A DNA stretch of 64,000 nt from Wuchereria bancrofti. Taxonomy: Eukaryota; Nematoda; Chromadorea; Rhabditida; Onchocercidae. The position numbers and the translations under genes were made by a program. The DNA lies in contig SSBO01000001.1 of NCBI GenBank assembly GCA_005281725.1, forward strand, positions 4,386,399-4,450,398, read 5' to 3'. Positions 1 to 10,916 of the stretch are shown piece by piece. Under the pieces are notes generated by a model that did not search any database, was not told the origin of the DNA, and saw only the letters and a list, made by a program, of their open reading frames with translations. The first letter of the stretch is position 1, and the number at the start of each line of letters is the position of its first letter.

Positions 1-201
1 TATCTGTGTATGAATCGAAGACAGAGTGAGGCCAAGTCAACCAAATACTGCTTCAAGTCTTCAAAGCGATGTCACGAAATGTTCTGCCACAGATATTTGG
101 AACTTGCAAACATGTTGAAGAAAAATTATGATCAAAAAACCGAATTTGAAAAAATTTGTCACTTAATAAATAATGCACTATTTGCCAATGCGATAAAATA
201 A
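1..201 (+). CDS. Possible 3'-terminal exon of an unidentified gene (partial)
   Basis: The first frame is open from the window edge to a TAA at 199-201 and encodes about 66 residues. It is rich in Lys, Arg and Cys, with spaced cysteines in its first half (YC...RCHEMFCHRY) and a mixed helical tail ending FANAIK. A polyadenylation-type AATAAA lies at 202-207, directly after the stop, with a second overlapping copy. An open frame running into a stop and a poly(A) signal fits a last exon whose gene lies to the left. I do not recognise the family. The short length and the AT-rich setting mean it could also be a chance frame. Confidence 0.3.
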   Translation, partial: YLCMNRRQSEAKSTKYCFKSSKRCHEMFCHRYLELANMLKKNYDQKTEFEKICHLINNALFANAIK

Positions 202-207
202 AATAAA
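202..207 (+). terminator. AATAAA polyadenylation signal candidate
   Basis: Canonical AATAAA immediately after the stop codon of the possible terminal exon at 1-201. It would give a very short 3' UTR, so it is only suggestive. Confidence 0.25.
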
Positions 208-627
208 CTGTTCCGCCCTCAGCCAAAAAAAAATCTTAATTATTGAATTAGATATAAAATTAACCACTCAACTTCTCTACCTCTCTCTCTATTTTCATTC
301 CACAAAGTGATGAAAACTATAAGCTTTATCTTTCCATTTGGCCGTAGATAGCGATTTCAGATATTTGAAAAGCTAAAAAAAATGACGGATATATAAAAAT
401 CTGGAAAAAAAAGTGGATATAACCTGTCAATGATGAATATACATGTAGCAACGGACATGAAATTACATTCTATACTATTTGAAGGGAATTATTGTAACTC
501 GGATCCAAGCTGAAAGGAGGGGAAGCGAAACACTTCTGAAAAGATACAAACATCCTAACAGGGTATTACAAATCACAGTTCCTTCTTGACCTTTAGTTCC
601 TCCACTTTACCTGACTTCAATGATACA

Positions 628-1250
628 ATGCGCTTGTTGAAGCATGGTTTTCACAACGGGAAAAAGTCTGTCTCGAAATGATCTACCCATATTGCTTGTC
701 TCCTGCTAACTGCAAATTTATTTGCATTCCAACCGAAACCATAAAAACTACTGTACTGGATGAAGATGCAACTGGTCGGTACGAATTTAATGTGAATAGT
801 ATGGATGGAGCAAACTGAACAACAAAAACGAAGGGTGGAACAGTAGGAACCCTCGCTACCAGTCAAGGACACTATCAGCTCGCCATCACCGCCTTTAATC
901 ATTCAATCATACAATTTGCGCTATCCAATAAAATTAATGACTTCTGCTGGTATGAGAAAATGGGGAATCATACAGACCTCGATACGGCGACATAAGCAAC
1001 CTTACTGTGTACATGTCGTCCAATTTCATTTCATCGACGCCAATTCCAATTCTTCCTATTTTAACTTTTTTGTTGAGTTTCTTTTTCGGAAGAAGATAAA
1101 ATAGAGGAATGTTCATAGAATATTATCCAATTGAGAAGTGATTCAGTAATTACCATTCAAGTAAGAATTATATGGCACTCACCAGTTATTTGGATGACGG
1201 AAAATGGCAAACAGGAGAATTCTTTCTCGAAATGATCAAGAATTCGTTCA
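628..1250 (+). pseudogene. Decayed coding-like patch with two related modules
   Basis: One frame stays coding-like from about 628 to 1060 but is broken by a TGA at about 814 and a TAA near 992. The first part begins YNALVEAWFSQREKVCLEMI and continues with several cysteines. A second frame from about 1159 reads YMALTSYLDDG...EFFLEMI before a stop near 1257. The two share the order Y-x-A-L followed by LEMI, and an identical 13-base block TCTCGAAATGATC at 671-683 and 1225-1237 falls in the same reading frame. This looks like remnants of a repeated domain. No family is recognised. Chance similarity is possible over so short a stretch. Confidence 0.25.
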
Positions 1251-1259
1251 GAGCTTGAC

Positions 1260-4200
1260 TGGTGTAAAAATTTGCATACAATTGAACTGATTTTATTCTT
1301 CCTGAGTGATGGCCAAAAATGTTGATAAGCGAACAAGTCAAATAATTAAACAAAACAATTTCCCATGAATTAATTCATTTGGCGGTGCATCCAATGTGGA
1401 AGAAAAGACTTCCAATCTGACACTCCCTCATTTTCAAAAGATCATTTTAAGGAGATTATTGCTTTTGTTCATCAAAAAAAGACTCATCTCATTTCTCGAG
1501 GGCAGGGAATCACAGGAACAGCTGAAGTACAACTACGAATTGAATATTTCATGCATGAATCAAGCTATCGGATGGAAAACAACTTAGAGACAGGTTGAAT
1601 TCGAATTCATTTAAGCAAAAAATGCAAATGATGTAAACTTATTTTTATTATTCAAAGTCGTTAAAATTTTTGGTTATCATAATTTACTCCGAAATAGACA
1701 GAGGGAATCATGAGGGGAAGTAAAGTAAGATTTAAAATTTAACAAAAGTTTTGTATATGAAACTCAGAACAAGAAAGGACGGTAGATTATTCCACGATGA
1801 TGTAAAAACATCAGAAATTATAAATTTTGTAATTACCATAACTTCCTGCATTACAGTGATTAAGCCGAACATTGGAGTTTATAAAATATTAACAGAATAA
1901 TAAGGATCTTTGGACTGCTATTGATAGAATACACTCAGATCATTGTTTATAGAATCATCCGAGTCGATGGTAATAGGTAAACTTCGTATCAAATTCAGTT
2001 GAAGATTGAAGTGAGCTAATTTTCTAATACCATTGCTCAGTGTACCTTTCAACCTTTCAGTGCCTTTTTTTTTTCTTTTGCATAAACTCGTTTGAAAAGA
2101 AATAATTTTACTAGTGAAGCGATAGGGATATCAGCAAGACATCAGATTTAAATTATCTGTTGCTGATAAGTGATTCATTGAATGAAAATATGCTTTGAAT
2201 GGGGTGGGTCTAAACAGAATATTAATAATGACTCATTCCTTTAAACAATTCAATCTTTCATTTCCCACCAATTCTTCAAATGTCCTGTCCAAGAATGCAT
2301 TCACTAGATGAACTCGCCATTGTACCTTGCAGGGAGTCGAAGTCTCCTGCATTTAAACATGGCGTTATCGATCGAACCACTTCCTTCAATTACTGTTATA
2401 TGAAGGTCAGAAAATTATTACAACTGGAAAGACTACAGACTGTCAAAAAATCGAAAAAGCGAAGGAAGAAGTTTTGATATACACAATTCCGAAAGCACTA
2501 TTTATTTCTGAGAAGCTGAAATAATTTTATTGGATAACTGTAAAATAACTTTAGACAGTTCATAATCCATGAAAGATTTACATAGTTAGATCGATGCAAA
2601 GTCTCAAGTTGAAGTAAACTGAAAATTCACTGATAAAATCAAGTAAACACCTTCAAGATTTGATAAAACACGAAATAAACAAACAAAAATCTACTCTTTT
2701 AATGTCCTTATAGTTTATTAATGTTTTCAACTACCCACTTGATTCATTTTCACTCATACACTTCAAAATTTTTTCAACCCTTTATTTTGCAAAAAGGAAT
2801 TTGGGTTGCATCACATCAATTTGTTTTCAAGTCTAAAAAAACGGACGTAGAGTACTTCTACTGATTTTACTTAATAGTCTTTGTTAGCATTCTAACTAAT
2901 TTCATTTGTTTTTTAAATTCTTATTCAGAATTTCTCTATTATGAGAATTAATCTAAAACAATTCATAAGTTATGCTATATTTAGAGAAAAAACAAGGACA
3001 TAGGATGAAAAGAATTCAGAAAGAAAAAAATTATCTCACAAAGTTATCAACAGAAATGAAACCATCATTTGCATAAATGAGATAAGGAGAAAAAACGGCA
3101 AATAAAGCGGCCATCTGTTGTGCATTACAATGCCGCAATTGCACATTTTTTGTAAAAATATGGAAATTAATATTGATGGAAATGTAAAGAGGAAAGAAGA
3201 GATAAGGAAAGGAAGAAGGGATGGAAACAGAAAAGAATGTATTTTTAGCTTCTCTTCTTTTCTATAAATGGGAAGAAATCACTAAGATGACGACTAATAT
3301 CACGCCTACTTCTCAGATATTCTATTAGCAAAAAGAGCTACTTGCTGTTATTGAAATTTGTATAAGTTACTACGACATCTAACAATAAACTCAATTCACT
3401 TCCAGTGAATAATTATTTTCATACAGCTTTGCAAATGAACAGATGAAAACTAAACAGATGTTGAATCTAATACTTAATGTCATATCTGTCACTTATGTGA
3501 TACTATGATAAAAAGGACCGCTTATGATTCATTCTGAACTTATTAATGTTACGTTTAGAATTGTTGCTATGATACATATATGCAATAAATGAAAGAATGA
3601 TGGCTCACATTTAAATGAATCGTTTCAAATTAGAAAAATAATTTGTGAGCATTACTCCTTAAAAACAAACAACCAGACATTTTACCGTTACATTGAGTAA
3701 CAGTCATTGAGACAATAAACGACTAGTTTTATTTCTTTAAAATATCTCAGCCACTGAAATTCTTCGACCTTTCTCCATTGTAAAAAGGAGGAGTGTGTGG
3801 ATATTCCTTCATATCATATATACACCAGATTTTTTTTACACATCATAGGATGGATTTTCTTTTATTTAAAAAACTGCATGACAAATTCTTAGATTTTAAA
3901 TAAATAATTTTGAACTATAGAATTGTGATTTCTCCTACTTTCACACCTCGCCGGGCTGTCGGTTTAAATTTCTCAAACTTTTGCAACAGAATTATTATTT
4001 TTCACCACTTACAAATTGCTATAGTGGAAATACTGGTAAATGTGATGACTTGACCAGTGCTGACAGAACGGCTACAGTGCTGAATAGTCACTTTTAGCTA
4101 CTTCTTAACGGTGGCAGACAGTCAGAAAGAATAGCTCATAAAATGAAATTATAAATCCCGCAAATATTTCAGTCTTCGAAACCGTAAGAGACTTCCTAAT

Positions 4201-5815
4201 CGTTTCTTTCCTTCATTTATTTATTTTTTATGACTAAATAAATGATCTCGAAGAAACTTCTGTGATTGGTAAATAGTAATTATCCTCAGATATTAGAGGA
4301 AAAACACCATTTTAGAGATTATATGAGCTAAAAATAGTTTGTAAAAGTAATAAAACTGAGGAAAGCAAAAGAGAAGTGAGAAAAAGGGAAAAAAGTAAGC
4401 AATGTGCAAAGAGTAGTATCAATTCATTTTTTTTACACATTTGAAACTCTGAGTTTCCTCGAATAAGTCCACTGTTTCGACAGCAAAAAAATAAGCAGGT
4501 AACATCTTAAAATAAATATTTAGATGGGAAGGGAATATAACGAGACATTTCTTATAACTCGTGTTAACGATCGCTTCATGATATATGATTAGCGTACTTG
4601 GTAACAGTTATCTTACTCATCATTCCTTCCACCATTTCTTCCAACAGCGTTTTCTTCTATTTATTTTTTTGTTTATTTGGCAGTGAATAGAACAATCAGC
4701 ACTTAGAACGTCGAAAAATATAAGTCAAGTAACAATACGCATAAGAGTGATGTCATCTAATAATACTTGCTAGGCTCAAAAATTCGCTGTAGCCAACAAA
4801 CTACTACCAATTTTCGCAAAAAAAAGAAATAATAAACGTTTAGGCAGCACTTGTCCATTTTTCAATTGATTTAGTTGAGCGAACTCCTTGCACAAAACGC
4901 ACTAGAATAAAATTATGCACCCGCAGAAGTACAGAAGATGATGATGACATCACTACTAACTGCATTCTGTTGCTAAGAAAGGCAGCAGAATCCTGAAATC
5001 CACAAAGATTGAACGTAGAATGTCAGAAGAGAAAGCTTTATTTAGTAAAAAGTAAGGCAGCTGGGCGGAAAAGTGTTGACAAATTGCACACTTTTTTCAG
5101 CTATTAATCGAGTTCATTTTTTTGTTTCCACTTAATGGTAACAAATGGAAAAAATTCATTTCCAAATCAAACGATAAACGGTATCAAACGATTTCGTTTT
5201 TTCGTTCGATGGCAGCCAGCATTTGTCAGGAAGAACAAGTTCTCCTGTTCTTCCCACTCTATGATTTCATCCCTTTCGGTCTCTTCACATTTGTTGTAAC
5301 TGAATATTAACTACTTTAAAAATACAACACATTTTGCATTTCTATTTAAGCCATTCAAACAAACACAGTAAAGCCTGATTCAGTCTATGTTTGCCAAAAA
5401 CGACTAAATCTTAAGAAATGAATATCTGGTAGTTATTTATTTGAAAATAAAAATTATTTACATTGAAAAATCTTTGAAAAGAAAAGCCTAGATTGAACTT
5501 TTCAGGGTGAAATTTTAAAAAGTATTGTTTGAGAGGTATAACAGATAATAAAGTTGGAAAAATTGGTCAAAATTTAGGAATGAAAGAGATGGAAAGGATT
5601 CCACATGAATGTTAATACGGAAACTACTACCGGAGTCCTTCAAACTGAAGCAGTCATTGGATATAATTCAATTTTAAAAACTAAACCAGGAATCAGAGTG
5701 CAGTGGCAAGATTCCGGGAGCAACGGTCTCCTTCCCCTTAGAAATTAAAAGATTTACACTCAAAAGTTTGACACGGTAAAGCAAAGCAGCACCCAGTTGT
5801 ACATACATACATACA

Positions 5816-5851
<36 letters not shown>

Positions 5852-8483
5852 TACATACATACATACACAACGCATTTATGCACTATTTTTTAAGGGTAGT
5901 TTTGCATCAGTGAGGCAGGAAAGAGTGTAGAAATGACTTCATGATTGAAGTAGATTCATTTTGTCGTAAAATAAACTAAAGTAGATATTAAAATAATACA
6001 GAAGAGGGCGCATTTGTGCACAGACGGACCAGAAAGAGCGTATCTATTCAACGCACCAAAAGAGAAAACTATCAAATCAACTTCCTGAGCAACAAAAAAA
6101 TTGCTTTCGATTGTCATAAAAATTTAAGTTTGACTACTATAATTTGACCGTCTTAACGAAAATATTTAAAACACTGAAAATTGCACTTTACCATCTAATT
6201 ATTAATTCAATTCAATGGTTTCAATTAATTAATATTTACTGCGGTAAGAAACGTCAATTCCCTAATATTTGTAAAGTAGAAACAAAACTTTTTGCAGGAG
6301 TATTAGTAATGTAGATTAAAATCATTCCAGAACTGTTAAATATATTCGATCATTCATACTTGCATTAGCCAACCAAAATGTTCACAATCATTATTAAATT
6401 ACACCTACTGTTAGCTAACAGAAATTTCTTCTCCAAAATTAAAGCAGCAATTGGAGAGTAAGATTTTTTGTATGGTGCATGTGTGTGGAGTGACGAAGGT
6501 TGTATGATTCGTACATACTGATAATGCTGATAAATTCCAAGTCGTGGTTCTGATGACTGTTTTAATAGGAAGAGTTTTTGAAGCGGAGAATATTATTCCG
6601 AGACTGCTCTGGATTTCTGTATTATTCTTCTATCTTATCCTCAAACAAATTATCAAAAAAAAAGAAACGTTATAATTAATGAGTTTAAAAATCCCGCATC
6701 ACTTTGAATTTCTACCCTTATCCATCAAAGTCATTATCACAAAAGAATGAAGTTCCTTTGCATTATCTCATACACACAGGTTCTCCCTACAACTTTTCTA
6801 ATTCGAAATGCAAAATGCAACTAATCGATAAACCACCCCAACCCATTGCCGAAGAACAAAGTAAATTTTCTATTTCGCGAAACAGCCGCATACTAGCTAA
6901 ACAACACTACAAGTCCTATACTCAAAAATTTTTTGGTTTTAATCCTTAACCAGACTGAGGTTTACTTTTCGCTCTCACGAGACATTTGCTCGCCAACTTT
7001 TCCAAACTACCATTGTTACCGCTAGGACTACTTCAATTGACGATGTCACTCCAGCCAAAATGTTCAATTTCAAAGACATTGTTGATAATTTCTCAGATTG
7101 TACTTTGCATTTAATGAAAATTCGAAATCTTTACACACGAACCTGACTGTTCGACTACTTATTTTTGTGTTTCCCTACATTTTACATTATTGTCCCGGAC
7201 ACTTCGCATCTTCTAATCCACTGCGTACAACGTCCTCAAATACAAAAGCAAAACTTTTCATGAAACATGTAAAACACAATATGTCAAAATGTAAAACGAG
7301 TTAACCTTAACATCACACAATTACAGATACTGCCCAACATTTCTTATCAATTTATTTATACATATGTACTACTGCTGCTTGAATTTGTTTTATAATACCA
7401 ATTCAGCACACCATTTATAAACCAAGGAAAGAAAAAGCTATTCGTCATTTGTAGGGGCAAACTTTTTTTCATGAAGTCCAGACTTTATTCACTTCAAATA
7501 GAACAATCTTTTCAGGGTTTCTTTATATCAATAACAGGAAGCATGGAGATAATAATACCTCACATCACTAGCATATATTCTGGTCCAGCTAAAGAACTTA
7601 ACATGCGAATTATGAGCTTCAATGCTAACGTATCAGAAACACTGAGTAATACAACAATTGTAAAACAGCTGATTCTTATGATACCAAAACCTCTTGATTT
7701 GGACACAACATAAACGGGAGAGCACAGTGTGGCTGCCAAGTTAATGAAATACAGATGTTCGTGGGCACTTAAAAGAAACTTAATTGCAGGCCAATATAGA
7801 ATCGATTTATGCAGAATCATGGGGACCTGCATAATATCAATAGAGGGAAATTTAAAAACCCTAAGGAAGTGAAAAAGATATTTGCAGGAGAAAGTATTAG
7901 CAGAGAAATAGTTTATGAAGTCGCTCAAACTGTTAGTGAATTCAGTCACGGTGGTCTACGCATCCTAGCCTATGCAAAAAAAAAAGAAAATATCCCGTTC
8001 ATCTGAATTATATGCACGTGTTTCTGTCATCATAAACCAAATCTTATAAATGTGGCAAGAAGACAAAACAAATCCAAATGAACGGATATTTTTACTACCA
8101 AAATGAAACAATACCCAGAGAGTAACATCAATTTTACAAGTCAAATTTTGATACGAAGGTTCTTGGAAAGCTCGGCCTTTTTCGAAAAAGAACTCTTCCA
8201 TAGTAAGCAAGCAGACCACCTGGTCACCTCCCAAAAGAAATACGAAAAATGATAAACAAACGAACAGAAAGAAATGGCTACCTACATGAAAATGAAAAGT
8301 TGTAAGACAATGAAGAAAATGCAAAGTGCATTAATTTGGTGCAGCTCAACAATAATAAAGGATAATAAATTCAAAAAAAAGTACAAAAGAATTTCACGAA
8401 TGTTTGTAATAATGGTAGACACAAGAAAAAAAAAATTAAAGCAAAAGAAGGGTCCAATACCTCAAATAGTTTATGAAACTTTT
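1260..8483. other. Long stretch without a recognised gene
   Basis: AT-rich DNA with many homopolymer tracts. Short open frames occur on both strands, for example 5122-5310, 6704-6949 and 7098-7304 on the plus strand, but none has a recognisable motif or a convincing splice context. A compound CA/ACAT microsatellite sits at 5801-5868. Overlapping opposed frames at 7471-8006 are described separately. The right end holds the presumed 3' flank of the SUMO gene. Confidence 0.5.
5801..5868. repeat. Compound microsatellite (ACAT)n-(AC)n-(ATAC)n
   Basis: Three and a half ACAT units at 5801-5814, then an uninterrupted AC run from about 5818 to 5847, then about five ATAC units. The minus-strand frame across it (CVCVCV) is a repeat artefact, not a gene. 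Confidence 0.95.
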
Positions 8484-9360
8484 TCACTGAACAAAATGAC
8501 CACCAACTTGTTCTTGGTAAACCTGAAAAAAAAATATGAAATTAAAAATTGCCCATACTTTGCTATTTTCCAAATGAAAAAAAAGAACAAAGCTTAAATA
8601 CTACAATCTATCGGAAGGGCTTGCTATATGATGGGAATGCTAGGAATGGATAATACCTATACAATCTGTAAGTATCGATCGATAAATATGTAAGAATCTG
8701 TAAGCTTGGGTAAAATCGAGAAGCAATGATGTAAAGTGCATGGTGCAATTTGAACAAACGCGAGACTAAGCTTCGCTTCAACTGTAAATGCTGACTATAA
8801 TTAACTAGGAACGAATAAAAAGAGAACATAACTTTTTGATAGACCTTCATTATACAATCCCTGTCAGGATGAAGACTGATTACTTCCATTTTAAAGGAAC
8901 AGCTGAGCTTTGGAATCAACATGGAATTCACTTACTTCAATTATATCATCCTCTTCAATTTCCAGTGTTTTAGGAGTATCTTCATCATTGATTCGCCGTC
9001 CGTCAAATAAAAAGCGCAATGAACCGACATCAACACCCATTCGATCTGCATAAGACTTTTTCAGTTTCCCCATGCTTGTGCCAAATTTCACACGAAAATG
9101 TACCTCGTTCGAGTCCTGAAATGAAGAGATTTAGGACAATTCTCTGAAGGTTCAGTAGTATCAATTCGAGAAAAAATCACACTTCAGCAAAAAATGAAGC
9201 CTAAGCATATTGATTCGTGGGTTATATACTATCCGAAAATAAGTTGTACCTGTCCTACAACCCTCAATTTGATATATTCGGAGGAAGAAGCTGGTGCTGG
9301 TCCAGTTGCTGTATTATTATTACCAGTAGTCTTACATGATGCTTGTGATTGATCTGCCAT
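8484..9360 (-). CDS. smo-1: SUMO (small ubiquitin-like modifier) precursor
   Basis: SUMO is conjugated to lysines of target proteins, mainly nuclear, through an E1/E2/E3 cascade. Three exons join in phase 0: 9360-9250, 9115-8936 and a tiny 39-bp last exon 8522-8484, giving 109 residues. The N terminus is a flexible Ser/Thr/Ala/Asn-rich tail of about 27 residues. The ubiquitin fold follows: EYIKLRVVGQ, DSNEVHFRVKFG, SLRFLFDGRRINDEDTPKTL, IIEVYQEQVGG. The mature protein should end at the Gly-Gly at residues 104-105, leaving a four-residue tail, HFVQ, for a SUMO protease to remove. The last exon was found by seeking the missing VYQEQxGG end; its acceptor is a T-rich tract with CAG at 8523-8525. 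Start at ATG 9360, with ANKRD13 1.5 kb upstream on the same strand. Identity is very secure. Confidence 0.96.
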
Positions 9361-10075
9361 TATTTCCAGATTCGTTCAGGAGAGTTCGTATGTCAAAATG
9401 TCCCTCAGCTGGAAATCTCTTAAATTGAAAAATCAATAAGTGATGTTAACAATTTTATTACGCAAAACCAAGGTTGACATTAACATGGCCACTTTCTTTT
9501 GTCTGCGAGTTTGAACTATAATTTAATCGTTTGATGAGGGAATGGATAAAATACATGATCCTACGGCGACAAAACAAAGGTTCGAGACATAAAGGTTGTT
9601 CTGATTGAAATAAGTTCCAATGTTACAATAAAGTATTACTAATGTGCTACTTTTCATACTAGCTGCTACTATCTTTCAAGAATTTCAGTTCCATTATTTT
9701 CCCATTTTTTTGTAAGACGATGAAAATCTCTTTCCAGTGAACATGCTCCATGTGAAGCATTTTTGAAATTAGAAAGCATCACATAATGTCGCCTTACTTT
9801 AACGATAAGATTCCGACCAAAAACAATTATAGCTGAATGCGACAAGAAAGATATGGCTATATAAAACAACTAATACACTCAGTGCGCAATTCTTTCATGC
9901 TTTCTAAGGCTGAAATTCAATATTTACATAAACTTAGTGGAATTTTTCAAACGTCAGTAAAACAAACCTAGAAACGTAAATTTAAGAATAAAGCAACCCA
10001 TTTCCATGCTGGCAAATTTGGGTAACATTCTAAATGACTAGAAATAATAAGTACCAATAATCACACCAGAGAACA

Positions 10076-10270
10076 GTTCCAGTATAGCCTCCACCATGCA
10101 CCTCCCAGAACTAAGACCACCCCGGAACAACGCCGTACACGACCCAAACTGTCGCAGCTGCTTGATCTTTAACGCGGCCGCCAAGGTCCATAGTGATCAT
10201 CTGTTCACCTTAATGCAACTGCTATGATCCCAGAAGGTTTTCATAGTATGAGCGGAGTCGACCATGCCCA
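10076..10270. other. GC-rich islet of unknown nature
   Basis: About 190 bases that are clearly richer in G and C than the AT-rich flanks, including CACCTCCCAG, GACCACCCCGG and ACGCGGCCGCC. It has no long open frame on either strand. I looked for sequence features of U1-U6, 7SL, 7SK, RNase P and MRP RNAs and recognised none. A structured noncoding RNA, an old inserted sequence or a regulatory element are all possible. Confidence 0.4.
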
Positions 10271-10324
10271 GATAGGATCGTCAGCATTATTTGGATTTTA
10301 TTTTAGCGGGAACTTTCTTGTAAA

Positions 10325-10351
10325 CTGCAGATCACATCTACGAATCTGCAG
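10325..10351. other. Perfect 8-bp inverted repeat (CTGCAGAT...ATCTGCAG)
   Basis: CTGCAGAT at 10325-10332 is matched by ATCTGCAG at 10344-10351 across an 11-base loop. It lies just beyond the GC-rich islet and could be part of the same transcript or element. A chance palindrome is possible. Confidence 0.5.
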
Positions 10352-10916
10352 CTCTCGCCATAACATACTTGCGCATGCTACACCAAAATGACTACCACTC
10401 AATGAAATACTTGTATCTGTAACCATTATTGAAAAAGGTTTAACAGCTGCAAAAGTTAGCTTATCAACTTATGTGACTGTTAAGAAAATTTTTAAAATTC
10501 CCTGTCTTCCATCTTCCACAAGACATTTTTGAAATTCCATTTCTTTGTTCAAGACGTATTAGTTAACGTAATAATAACTATAAAAGTAATCCATTGCGAA
10601 AATGTGAGCGGAAGGCCAATATAAACCAAATATTGTAATTAGCAATTAGATAACTTACTACAATGATTATTTTAACAGCATAACTAAAATACTCAAAGCA
10701 ACAAAGCTGAGTACAACTATCATATATATTATATTAGTTTCCTAAAAAGAACTATAAAAAATATACAAGAAATTTAAAAACTAAGCTGCAGTGATCAATA
10801 TAGTTAAAAGTATATAAAATATATAAAAATTTTTCGGTCTTGTACTTCACACAACTTCGCTTAATCAAAACAGCTTCAACTAGATGCTAGTGACAAATTA
10901 TTGTTAAGTAATATCA

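Larger units (their letters stand above)
9361..10916. other. SUMO-ANKRD13 spacer
   Basis: About 1.55 kb between two genes transcribed to the left; it should contain the SUMO promoter and the ANKRD13 3' UTR. The minus-strand frame at 9669-9869 has no recognisable motif. A GC-rich islet at 10076-10270 and a palindrome at 10325-10351 stand out and are listed separately. Confidence 0.5.

Noticed and set aside
5674..5883. 69-codon minus-strand frame with CVCVCV
   Set aside because: Translation of the CA repeat at 5801-5868.
8274..8597. 107-codon Lys-rich plus-strand frame
   Set aside because: It lies across the last SUMO exon and intron on the opposite strand; A-rich DNA explains the Lys content.
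10076..10270. GC-rich islet as 7SL, RNase P or spliceosomal RNA
   Set aside because: The conserved motifs I know for these RNAs are not present on either strand, so only 'unknown' is justified.
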